From the NCBI GenBank assembly GCA_013396755.1, contig VWZF01003276.1:1923346-1987345 (forward strand): 64,000 nt of DNA. Reading direction: 5' to 3'. How positions within the stretch are numbered: the first letter of the stretch is position 1; every line of letters begins with the position of its first letter. Of this stretch, positions 1-12,169 are shown piece by piece. Source of the DNA: Sclerurus mexicanus (Eukaryota > Chordata > Aves > Passeriformes > Furnariidae). Below the pieces are notes generated by a model. That model was not told where the DNA came from and did no database searches. It saw nothing but the letters and a program-made list of their open reading frames with translations. The position numbers were made by a program, and so were the translations under genes.

Positions 1-569
1 AGCAGCATGAAAAAACACCTGGTCTGACTTTCATATTGGTCTACTGAAGAAAAAGTAACCACTTTGCACTAAGTCTTTTAGGGAAAGAATAATATTGGAG
101 GGGTTTGTAGACAAGTGAATCTAAATCCCACAAACAGTGAAATTAAATGGAATAATGTCATTTAAATGTGTTACAAACATACTCTCGGTGCTATGCTTAC
201 AGATGAAATAAGTCAATATTAATGTGTAAAATAGAGGGTGATTAAGAGTGTTAGGAGAGAATATGGTCTTCATCACTCTTTTTTTCCCATGTGAAAAAAG
301 AAAGAAGAATTTGAAAAATCACTCTTCATTCATACACTGATACATTACTTCCTTTGATATTAGTGAATAAGTAGCATTTTTCTAGTGTTTCAGTTGATCT
401 AATGGTGTGTTCTAAATCATTGAAGACCATCATGAAAAACTTATCTAAAAATTGAAGAAACCCTCAAATACTTTTTTACGTTCTTTTTTCTCCAACATCC
501 CTACTGGCCAATTTCTACCTTTTTTTTTTTTTTATTAAACTTCACGATGCTCAACATCATCATCATTAT

Positions 570-830
570 AGGCTTAGAATCATGTAATCATTATGGCTGG
601 AAAAGGTCTCTAAGATCACCAAGTCTGAACATTAACACAACACCACACCGTGTTCACCACTAAACCATGTCCCCAAGGGCCACAACTGTATGTCATTTGA
701 ACACTTCTGGGAATGGTCATTCCACCACTTCCCTGGGCAGCCTGTTTCAATGCCTTTCAGTGATGAAATTTTTCCTAATATCAAATCTACACTGGCATTT
801 GCTTGATGCAATTTCCACTGTATGGAGTTA
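570..830 (-). mobile_element. CR1 LINE 3'-end fragment (old)
   Basis: Diverged minus-strand copy of the CR1 3' region. It shows decayed versions of the recurring phrases seen in other copies here: GGCTGGAAAAGGTCTCTAAG, ACCATGTCCCCAAGGGCCAC and CCACTTCCCTGGGCAGCCTG. The boundaries are approximate and no target-site duplication was identified. Confidence 0.8.
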
Positions 831-2684
831 GATCACTTCAGTAAGCTTCAATAGGATATAGACATTAGTAATATTGTCTGTGTAATGTCTATATCCCCTT
901 ATGAACTAATTCCTGCATGTATTCAGCAAAGTCTTTGTTGGTTTTACATTCATGAGATTATTGTTTTTCCACTGAAGCACTCTATGAAGGCCTTTGAAGG
1001 ACTTAATAGTAATTTTACAAGGAAAACGAACACAAAGGACAAATATTGTCCATCTATTAGAACTCAAGAACTCAAAAGAGAATGAGTAGTAGACTTACAC
1101 CAGGCTCTTGCATGGAACTTTAAAATACCTTAACACAGTAAGAAAAATGTTCTTTTTCTCAAAGTTTAATTGTGCTTTTGGGTGGCTATTGGACTGTTGA
1201 TCTTGAGTTGACATTATCCAGGTTGCCTGACCCTGTCCTAATATCTCTAAAGATGTAGATGTGTAAATAAAAGCTATCTATTGGTAGCTTATTTCTGTGG
1301 CACAAGGGGCATGTTGCCCCTCCAAATGCTCTCCTGGAGCTCTCCAACAGCTCCCTCCTTTCTTCGCCTTTCTTCTCTGTTATGTTCAATGTACTCCTTG
1401 TTCACCAATCTGTATTCTGCCTCACCTCTCAACTTTGCAAAAGAGCATTTCTGACTATGCTTAGCACAGGGCAGAAAGTGGTTTAAGACCTGGTGTCTGT
1501 TCTGAGCAGCTCCACATTTCCACACCATGATTAACAGTGTCTTGTTTCTCCATACAGTACTCCACAATAGAAGCAGCCCAAGGTTATATTGGCACTTGCT
1601 GTGTAAAACCTTATGTCTTAAGACAGGCTTTCAACAATGCGGTCCATGGGCCTGTAGTGTTTTCCAGGTGTGAATGTGAAAAAGAAGAAAAATTGTGTAA
1701 TCTGCAGGAAAACTCACACACCCCACAACCCACACCTCCAATAAAGTAAATTACTCTCTACCTGAGTAGTTATTTTATTGTTTTGCTTTTGGAAGTTTTC
1801 TTTATAATTTCTCAGAAGAATGTTACATTCCATACTAAGCCTCTGTTATAAACAAAAACTGCTTCACAGTACTCTAACCCATAATTATGCTATTTTTACT
1901 TTTTCATTAAAATTGAGGAACAAATTTTTTTGAGCAGGGATGAGTCTGTGATTAAATAGGAACATAAAACATAAGATTAAACGTATTTATAAGCTCTAGA
2001 AAGTTGATATAAGTTTTATCACTTGGAGTTGTCAGATCCAAATTATGTTTTAAGTTACTATATACTTCATTGCATTAAATTGCTGTCCAAGCTACTATGA
2101 GCAGTGGTAAACTTAACTCCTGTTGATCAACCATCTTTATTTGATTTTTGTTTTCTGTCTTCATTATGACAAGCAGAATGATTAAGACGAAGATCCATAA
2201 ATTAGATCCAGGCATCTGACTCTCTGATTAACAGTCTTATTGATCAAATAAACTATTTTTATACTAAAATGTTAAAGTATTATATCATTCAAAAAAGTTG
2301 TAGTAAAGGCCCATTTTACTCTGTTAACAGGCTTTGTAATGTGAACAAATTTACAAATAATTCTGCATGACTGCTCTTTGGGAATTCTCCTTGCATTTTC
2401 CTACAGTTAAAGAAACTTATTCAACAATATATTCACAGATTAACAGAGTAAAATCACTCTGACAGTGACAATTTTTCTTTTTTTCTTTTTTTTAATCATG
2501 TTCCTGGATTCATTGCAGACTTGCCTTTCTTGAAAAACAAAGAAACCACTGTTGAAAGCAGTTTTGGTTCACATGTGCTTTTTTCCTCAGTTTCCAGGGC
2601 AAATTGTGTGAGCAAGAAAACTGCATAAACCAAAGATGGACATGCAATGAAAGAAACATGACATAGTTTTAAAAAGTCTATTTT

Positions 2685-2723
2685 TTCTCTTTCTCTCTCT
2701 CTCTCTTTTTTTTTTTTTTTTTA
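2685..2723. repeat. (CT)n plus poly(T) tract
   Basis: Low-complexity pyrimidine tract of alternating TC followed by about 16 T. It lies within DCN intron 6. Confidence 0.9.
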
Positions 2724-2983
2724 AATAAATCAAATAAACAGTTGACCTGGGCATACATCACTCATAATTGAGAACAGATGGAAAGTTCTACTAGAGAAAC
2801 AAAGACGTGTTTGTTTTCTTAAATCAGTACACAAACCCTTAGAAGCCTTTTCTGCTAAGTTATGTACTTCTTCAGTGATGATAATGCTCACGAAACCCAG
2901 AAGACTAATGTTTTCTAATTGTGTGTGTATGGTGAATACAATTTCAACTAATATTTTGTGAAAGAGAAGAAATTAATTCTTAC

Positions 2984-3077
2984 TTTGCCAGGTTGGTGAG
3001 TCCAGACAGACTTTCAGCATCAACTTTACTGATTTTGTTGCCATCAAGGTGAAGTTCAGTAAGGGATGGGGGAAGGC
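2984..3077 (-). CDS. DCN: DCN coding exon 6 (94 bp), LRR segment
   Basis: The exon encodes the end of Gly217 through the first two bases of codon 248. It contains LPPSLTELHLDGNKI, a canonical leucine-rich repeat whose short parallel beta-strand lies on the concave ligand-binding face. The acceptor follows a CTCTCTTTCAG tract and the donor reads GTAAGA, both on the minus strand. The length of 94 bp is the one I remember for the equivalent mammalian exon. It ends with a phase-2 junction, so the next exon, off the left edge, must supply the last base of a codon that is probably Lys. Confidence 0.95.
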
Positions 3078-6000
3078 CTGAAAGAGAGAACACCATCAAA
3101 ATACTTTTGATTATACTGGTTACTATATTTTAAAAAAAGACTTGTATTAAACTGAGGTTCTTTTTCAGCTAAAAAAAGACTTTTACTAAACATGCCCAAG
3201 AACAATTCACTGAATGAAACAAAGAACTTTCACAATCAGGGAAGATGAAAACACCTAGTAACAATTTATTTAGCATGAAATAAGAACAAGGTTCTAAGGT
3301 CATTGTGGAACAGTTAACTCTTGTAAAATCCCACTTGAAATTTTTCTCAGATATGACTTCTAGCCTTCATGATTATGTAAGTGGGACATACATAATAGTG
3401 TATTTCATTTTAGCCAGACTATCCACATACATAAATGTATAAACATTTGGCACCTATATGTTTCACAAGTAACAGCAGTAGAAAATGCAACTGTAAGGAT
3501 GAGGTAAAATAATGTTTTTTTAGTTAGGGCACACACTAGTTTACAGGTTCCGTTTATCAGGAAAAAAAAGAAAAAAGGAAACACATTTTACCTATCTGAG
3601 GTCCCCCAAGGGAACATCTAAAACAGGAAATGTGGGAAGAAAAAAATAATACTATTAACTTTCAAAAAGTTTTCAGCCATTTCAAAAATGATCTGTTGCC
3701 TGAAGTATGAATAAACTGAACCTAATTTGCTCTGGACTGGAACCATTCTGATTTGTTTGTTTTGTTTTTAATAAATCACAATGAAATTGTTCTTATTTTG
3801 TGGCAATTTGCAATTAACTACTTTTAAAAATAGTAAATGTTTCTGTTTTGTATAGGGACAGTATTTTTGGCTTCAAACTCACAGACCTATGGAGGGCTGA
3901 TTTTATGTTTGTAGAATTTCAGTTAATTCTACATGAATTCACATCTGTGTAATGTTGATCAGGCTCAACAGCCACGGCTGGAGTTTGAAAACATTTTTCC
4001 ACTTTATATTTCAGGTATGAGACAAGCAAAGCCAAACGACATAAAAATGTCTTCTGACAATTCACCTCTCATGGAACTTCTCATAACAGCCAAAATATTC
4101 AAAACTAGTAAGAGTCAACTGATCAAAAATTGTAGTCGAGTAATGAGTACTCTAAGGACTCACTCAAAAAGCTTCCATAACATTTTTTTCCCCAGCTAAC
4201 TAGAAGTCACTATATTACACCTGTGCAAATCTCTGAAAAATTAATTGAATTTCTTACCTTTTGGGATGCTCGTAATGTTGGTGTCTGCAATACGGATGTA
4301 GGAGAGCCTCTTCATCCCCTGGAAAGCTCCGTTTTCAACGCCTGAACTCTTGATTGGGTTGGTGCCTAGTTCTGCCAACAAAACACGGTCATGAGCTGTG
4401 CTGCATTGTAGGTACCTATATTCTTCCGGTCAAAACTAATTCGGAAGTACAATTTATTGGAACATTTCTTGGTTTTCTACATAAAATCACTCATTGAACT
4501 AAAAGCAACCTCTTGGAAAAACAGAGTTGCTTTTGTTATAATTTCTCATGCTCATACCTAAGACAATCACTTGATTCAGTCCGTTAAAGACAGCTTTCCT
4601 CAGCTTGGAGATGTCATTCTCATGAGCCCGTATCTCCTGAAGAGACTTCGGCATATTTTCTGGGAGTTCCTTCAGGTTGTTTTTGGACAGGTAGAGTCTT
4701 TCCAGTTTCTTCAGAGGAGCAAAAGCTAATGGGCTTATTTTGCTGATTTTGTTGTTAACAAGAATCAATGCCTGTGGAGTAATAATGGAGATCTCAGATG
4801 ATCACAAGGCAAATTACTTTAGGAATGAAATATTCAAAAATTATTATTATTTTCTAGTGCATTTTGATGTCTTTTCCTGGCCAGTTTAGTGAGCTGAAGA
4901 AAATCCAATGCAGTGCTAAAAAAAAAGGAGATCATAAACTTCTGAAACAGTGAAAGATAAACAAGTCCTACAGAAAAAAATACAAGTGTTATTTCATTGC
5001 TGAGACTACATGCAGCTTCTGTTCATCTCCATAATTTATGCCCCAGAATGAGTACAACCCTTCCATTTGAAAGCTGTGGAAAACCAGACAGTCACAAAAA
5101 GCTAATATTATCATTATTATTTGTTTGAGGGTTTTGTTTTTCATTTTGTTTGTTCTGGGGGTACTTTTATGCCTTAGCCATAATCACACAATCATTCTAA
5201 CCAATTTCTCCTGAATAGGAAATTCTATGACTCAATGCAGTGAACGCACAGCCCAGCTTAATAAAAATTTACATAACACCATCTCTTTCCTCTTAGTTTT
5301 ATGAGATTGTACTTATTAGATTTCTGTCTGCTAACAACCTTAGGTTTTGCAGAGATACAAGCTTTTTTCTTTGGTAAGAGTAACTTTGTATGAAAGGGGA
5401 ATAATCTGAAGCATCATACTCCGAGTCCTGCAGTTAGGGGTCATGGACCATACTCACTTTGCCTTCCACATAGGTGCCTAATCTAGTTCTCAGAACTGTG
5501 ATATTTAGACTCAGGATAACTAAACGAGCTCTCTATACAACCAAGGCTCAAAGGCCTCCGTAAAATCTCTGATGCCTGTATTAGGTGGTCTCAACATGCC
5601 TCTGAAATCTTACATTATTGCTGAGTATTGATAATCAACCATGGCACAAAAAGTGAGAAGAAAGTCCCACTACTGTCAGAACATAACACACATAATGGAA
5701 AATATTTCGTATATAATACATACAATGACTCTTATAATTCCATTTCTTTGCTGTCTACTTAACAGACTTAGAGTGCTGAATGTTTGTGCAGTGAATTGGT
5801 AGAATGGGCCATATAAATATAGATATAACTTCTACTTATATTTATTACTGGAGAATAGATATAGACCATCTTTGTTCATTTCCTCCCTTATGCTAGTTTC
5901 AGAAACAGAAGAAAAAGTTGCTGCATATACTGTAGTTAACATTCAGAGCATTTTAATACACTTTCAATATTTTCAGAATTATAAGTTAGTCTGTTTCTTG

Positions 6001-9000
6001 GAGGAATATGGAGCATTCAACTCATTCCAAAATCAGTTAAGTATTAAAACAATAACAAGGCTATCAGTATCTGTGACAGCACCTCTCTGTCATGAAAACT
6101 GAAAAAGAAGTGAGAAGATAGTTTAAAATGGTGCCCTGGTGTGTGGTTTTCCCCTAATGGACTTCTCTTGCAGATCATCCTGAGCAAAGCAAACAGTTGT
6201 GTTCTGTACATGGTTTCATTGAATACATATAAAACTGAACATATCTGGTTTTAATTTTGTATGCTAGCTAGAAATAACAATATGCAAGAGAAGGTAGACG
6301 AGGTCATTCATAGTTCAGTAGAGTATTTCCCTAGCAATAAGCCTCTCCCAAAATAAATACATTGGTCAGAGGAAGCCATGGCCCCAACTCTCTTTTATTT
6401 GAGCCTGAGCTATATGAACTGACATGAGAACATATGGGGTACTCATCAGGTGTGGTTTCATGACTCTTCATTGCCAGAATTGTGATAAAGATGTAGATTC
6501 TGCCCACAGTGAAATACAGCCACCTGTACAGTATTAGGACATAGCAAACATTTCAGTTATTTGAAAGTGATACAGTTTGAATTATGTAGATTAGTCTCTT
6601 ACACTATTGCAATAACTGAACGTGCTACTGCTAAGTAATTTTAAAAAAAAAATTTCTTATTTTCACCATGGATTTGTTTTCCATAGATATCTAAGTCTAC
6701 ATTCAATGAGTTTGGATTCATGAACACTTGAAATTTTTAGCCTGCATCCTTTCTTTGTACTTCCAAGTAATTTATTTAAGCTAAAAGTTTGCCTTTTCTT
6801 TTTTCTTTTTCTTTTTTTTTTTCTTTCTTTGATTTAACTTTGTTATCTTTTAGATAAAAATCTTTGGGCTATGATTATCACAACAGATGACCTGGTGTGA
6901 AATATTTCTTGAAGGCAATAGATAGATATACATTCAGCTAGGCACTGCAATGTAAACATTCTCTGAGTAGTTGATGTTAAGAGAATGTTACATCTGTTCT
7001 GATCTGGACTGATAGCCCTGACCAAACTCAGAAGTTATCTAAGTACCTAGGATTAATCTGTTCTGCTTTGCAAATGCTTTCTCCTGAATATGTTAATGTT
7101 ATCTTGGGGAAACACGCAGAACTGTTGTTTTATTCAATCACACAGAGAGTCTTTCACTCAGAAATGATGGTGTCTATCAAAAGTATGTTTAAAAATATTT
7201 ATTTCACAGTGAGAACATGTGGGAAGGCATAACAAGTCAAAGTTTTCTAGATTTTTGTAGCAGACTATCATTTCCCACTTAGAACCCCCTCAGCAAGTCC
7301 CTGCTCCCACTATTTTAAACCAGTATTATTTTTCTACACTGTTGTGAAGCTGTAAAGAAGAAAAAATAAACCACACTAGAATTTTCAAGAAAAGTTTTAC
7401 TGTTGCCCAGAGCAACAACAAATGATGAGGATAACACACCAGTATAGCACCTGGCAAGCCATAGCCCTGGATTCCTTTCCCACTTCACAATAATTCTATT
7501 ATATGCAAGACTTAAAGAACTAAGCTATTAGCCTTGGAGCAGTGCTGTTTACTTTCCTCACAATGCGTCCCGTATGGTTTGCATGTAACAAAAGCTAAAC
7601 CAAAGCAAAATAAAATAAAATTAAGAACTCAGGGGATTTTAGAGGTCAATGAAAACAGGAACTAGGGGGAGAAAGACCTAGGGAAAACATCTGCAGGCGG
7701 TGTTACTGAGGAATGGATCTTAGGCAAAAACAAGTCACATGGACTAGCTATCCTGAATAAAGACCAGATGGCATGATGGGACATTCTATTCATTGTGTTA
7801 AAGAACATATGAAATTTTTGTACCGGGCAAGAAGTATTTGGAGAGAAAAATACTGAAAGTTTTTTCATAATAAAGCTGAAAGTTCTCAAAATGCTGGACC
7901 CTTTTGTCACAGACATCACTTGCAATGCTGCTGGTATGAAATGATTTGGCTGAAATTTGACAGCATAGAACAGAGTCACAGGAATTGACACTTTTATATG
8001 AAAATCTACCTTCTTTCACACTTCTTGTTCAGTGGAGGAAAAAATGTATTTCATTTAAAATAATTGTACTAAAAAAGAAATAAAATTGAAATACATCACC
8101 AATTCACAATACAAAAGGCTAAGCATACAAACAGACAGCTTACAACATGACCTGATACAGGTGCAAAGATATATAGACATAGGTAAAAAAAAGAGGCAAA
8201 AACCAAAGAGAAAATAAAATGGCATAAATACATCAAATATTAATACATCACTTAGTCAGGCCTAGAAGTTTCATAGCAATTCTCCATGGACAAGAAAAAA
8301 CTTACCTTCCATCCTCATTTTCCTGAGATAAAGCCTTTTTCCTTTGCCATAATATAACATGTAAACATTGCACAGTAAACACTGACATTGTTTTAATATT
8401 GCAACACCTTATCGTGACCTGCAGATAAAGTGGTGTTCAGAGAGGAAAAAAAATCCAAGCTTTGCTCTGAAGATGACTTTCTTTTTTACCCAAACAGCCC
8501 TGGTACTTCTGTAGTCAGGAAAAAAATAAAAATCACTGCATGACAGGAATAGATGCTGGCTATGCTGAAGTCAGTGGGAGCCTGGCCATTTAGCTCCCTC
8601 TGACCTGGTTTCTACCTCAAATATTTATTCCCAAAACAAAAAAGGGGATTCACAATTCAGGAAAATTTTGGAACTCCTGTTGGCAGGTTTTTGTCAAAAT
8701 ACATCCTGATAAACTGCAGAGTGAGCATGTGGCAGTCGTGTTGAAACCAGCATAGGGTTGTTCTTCTTGGGGTTACTAAAACTTACAAATTTTGCCCTGT
8801 CTAGGGGTGGAGAGCAGGGGATTGAATTTTTCTCTGTGTGTTATTTCATTAAATTAGAATATCAAGAGTTTGTTCTGAGGGGTTTAATTTAGAATCGTTT
8901 GAAGTGAGAGCCTTGACAAAATCAGAATTGAACTTTTAAATGATCAGCAAACTGTTATCAGCTATAATACATAGTGAAATATCTGTTTTGCCAGCTGGGG

Positions 9001-12000
9001 ATGGTACTCTTACCTAACCTATGGGGTTTTTAATGATGCATGCATCCTTGAGGGTTTAAATTGAAAACTCAATCCGCTTACCCAATGGAATGTCTTTAAT
9101 TTCCTGGGTTATGTGTTACATTTTTGCCTGGTTTTTATTATGGTTCTGCTAGGAACAGTTATGTCTTAAGAACTGCAAGCCCAGGAGCTAGGCATCTAAA
9201 TAAAAACAATAATAAAATTTGTCCCTTTTGTTTGCCATGTGTTTTCAGTCATTAAGTCATACTCATAACCTGGATATATAGTCAAGGCTTTCTGCCAAAG
9301 TATTAGGAATGTATGTACACTTAAGGAAAACAAAAAACAAACAACTGAAGAGCACATAACAAAAACCAACAAAAAAATATTCCAGAACTTGACATTCTTC
9401 TCTAATTGTCCAAACGTAGGATAAAGAGGACATAGCTAAAATAGGCAAGGAAAAAGGGATGACATAGAAGCAATAGGGAAGAGAAGAATGAATTGTGAAG
9501 GAAGAAGATGGCAAATCACTGAAACAACTACCTGCCAGCACAAACAAAAGAAGCCTGTGCAAAGTAGTTTGATCACATACACAGCACCTTGCTGAATAAT
9601 CTCACAAGGCCAATGAGCCTGCTTTGATCTAGTTTGCCCGGCCTTTGAGCTCTCACTGATAACTTTCGTGCATCATGATTGAACAGATGATGAGGGAACA
9701 GCTGGTTCTACATTTTCCTTTTAGTCCTGTCCTTGTCTACTATGACAAGCATTTTTGCCATTAATTAAATTTATCACAATTGACTTGATTATTTAATTTT
9801 TATATTCTATAAAAATTTCCTTTTTTCATTAGTTTAGTACGATGACTCTCTTCAGAACTGCAAGGACCTCAAAGTATTTTGTCCTGTTGTTTTCCTCCCA
9901 TGAAAAGATCTTTACCCACTGCACAGAAGAAATGTTGTGTCTGCATGTGGTGCGTTTTATGCTTGTTTCAGTGGAAACTCTCATTGTGTGTTAAGCATAA
10001 TGCAAAGAAGAGTCTGAGGAAAGGAAAACTCTCTATGGGAGTGTTGTATTCTAGAAAGACTCTTTTTTTTCTCCCTCAGAATATTTGCTAAAAACCTACA
10101 GCTGCACCAACTGGAGAAAGAAAGTCCAATTTAAAATAGGTATTTCTCAGTCCTGTTAAGAATTTCTGCCATTGATGCTAGTAGGAATTGAGTTCAGAGG
10201 TAGAACCTGGACAGAGATATCTGGTTTTGTGTTTTTTACAGTATGATGGTGATTACCAATTCTTCATTCTGTGATTTACAAAGTATTGTGTTTACTTCTC
10301 TTTATACCTGTGAAAAGGGAACTGAAGCTGTAACGAGTCATCAGAAGACTGAACTGTTCCATTAATATTTTTTTATTTGTTAGGAACTTTTCTGTATCCC
10401 TGGAAGATGTCCTTCAACTTTTCATCACTTATGTTTTGTTTTTGGTTTTTTTTTTTCCCAAAGATGGCATGAAACTTTTCTAATAAAATACATTATTTTC
10501 CCACTTGCTATTAGTACAAAGAGTGTTTCAATTTCTTTGCCTGTACATTTAGTGTTGATAATCCCTTAGTGTGGACATGGACATAACCTTAAGTTCCAAG
10601 CTTAAATCTTCTATCTCTTTGATCTTTTCCCTCAGTTTAAATAAAATTGGTTTTAACACTGTTATATGTACAACTATGGCTTTGCATAGTTCTGCCAGCT
10701 TCAATTAAGTAATGTTCCATTTAATTTCAGGCCAATAATGCACTCAATTTCTTTCACTATACTAACAGTGTGCCATTGAAAAATCCTTGTTGAAGAAGCA
10801 TGCAGTCAGTATTCTGTGGTTTGTGCTCTTCTTATAGTGATCTAATACACAGTAATTCTTTTACCTCCTTTTCCAAGTGTCAGGCATTATGCTGGTTTGC
10901 TTTGGCTTTGCCACACAGCAGGCAGCTCCGTGTGCTGTTTGTGTAAACTCCTCCTTTACTCTACATGAGGGCTTATTCAAGTAGTATTTTGGATCTTTAT
11001 TGTGTCCATGGGGTCAGAGTACTGAACTCTATCCAGAAACATCAGCCTGCCTGGAAAATTCTGACAGTTTCGTAGAAATAGAAGACTTTTTTCCTGGCTT
11101 TTCCAATAGTGTCCATCTGATATTTTTGCCACAGGTCTAAGTCATAAGCAAGTTTTTTACATAATATAAGACAGTTTTCTGAAACCACAAAACTTAGTCC
11201 TCCACCCTTAAGAAAGACTGTTTTCAATTTTTTCCCTATTCTCTCAAGTTCCTAGCAAAAAAAGAAAAACAAATCTTATCTTTCAATTTTAAATAGAGTG
11301 AAGCCTCACTGAGCTTTTTTAGTGCAACATTAATAGTTTAGCCACTTTTTCTTGGATAATTTAAAAGTATAAAAATATCAAGCACACTATAACTGTTGAC
11401 TCTGGTGTTTCCTGGGAGGAATGTATTATTTGCAGGTAAATATTTCCTTAGTTGCATCCTTTTTGAATTGCTTGCCTTATTTCCACAGCTGCAAATTTTA
11501 GCTGCTCTTTTATCTACTTAGGAAAATTTTCAATACAAAGAATATTTTTGTAGATTCTAATTTCTCTTTCATCTCTCTTGCTGTGTACTGTATAGAGCAT
11601 AAGCAGTGATATTTGTGCTGAAAGAGAAGCCTTGGGCAAGTTATAGGTAAATCCTTTCTTTTCTTGTTAATTTTTCTGGGTGTTAGTACAGGTTGAACCT
11701 TAGGTTCAACCCAGCTTGTTAATGAAAATCTCTTCTAAAAGTATTATAACTGTGGTTTGTGACATCTACAGGTATCAGGACAGTATTTAAAAGGATTATT
11801 CAAATGGAATAAACTGCATATACTGTTCATTCTTTTTCAAGATCCATGAAAATTGGGTTTTAATAAATTGTTCCATTAGGTGATCACTTCATGAAAGAGG
11901 TTAACTCCAGTTTCTGATTGTAGATTTTGGAAAAATTACATGACAATTTAGGTAAGTCTTCCTGTTTTAGTAGAATACAAGGAAGTTTAAGAATGTCTAA

Positions 12001-12100
12001 GAAATTTTTGAACATCACTCATCACATGAAGTGTGACATTAACTCAAGACATGTTTATCAGAAAATACGATTCAAAAGCAAAAACATTAGATAGATAGAT

Positions 12101-12169
<69 letters not shown>

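Larger units (their letters stand above)
1..2983 (-). other. DCN: DCN intron 6 (partial)
   Basis: This is noncoding sequence downstream of the last exon in the window, continuing past the left edge. It holds an old CR1 fragment at about 570-830 and a pyrimidine (CT)n-poly(T) tract at 2685-2723. I searched the minus strand for the remaining decorin exons (the LSFNSI and FCPPGYNTKK regions) and did not find them. The open frames around 885-1750 have no recognisable product. Confidence 0.85.

Noticed and set aside
1289..1749. Overlapping frames on both strands in DCN intron 6, considered as a missing decorin exon
   Set aside because: Neither translation contains leucine-rich repeats nor the decorin C-terminal cysteines, so it is not exon 7 or 8.
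3933..4199. 88-codon plus-strand frame in DCN intron 5
   Set aside because: It is antisense within an intron, AT-rich and without recognisable domains.
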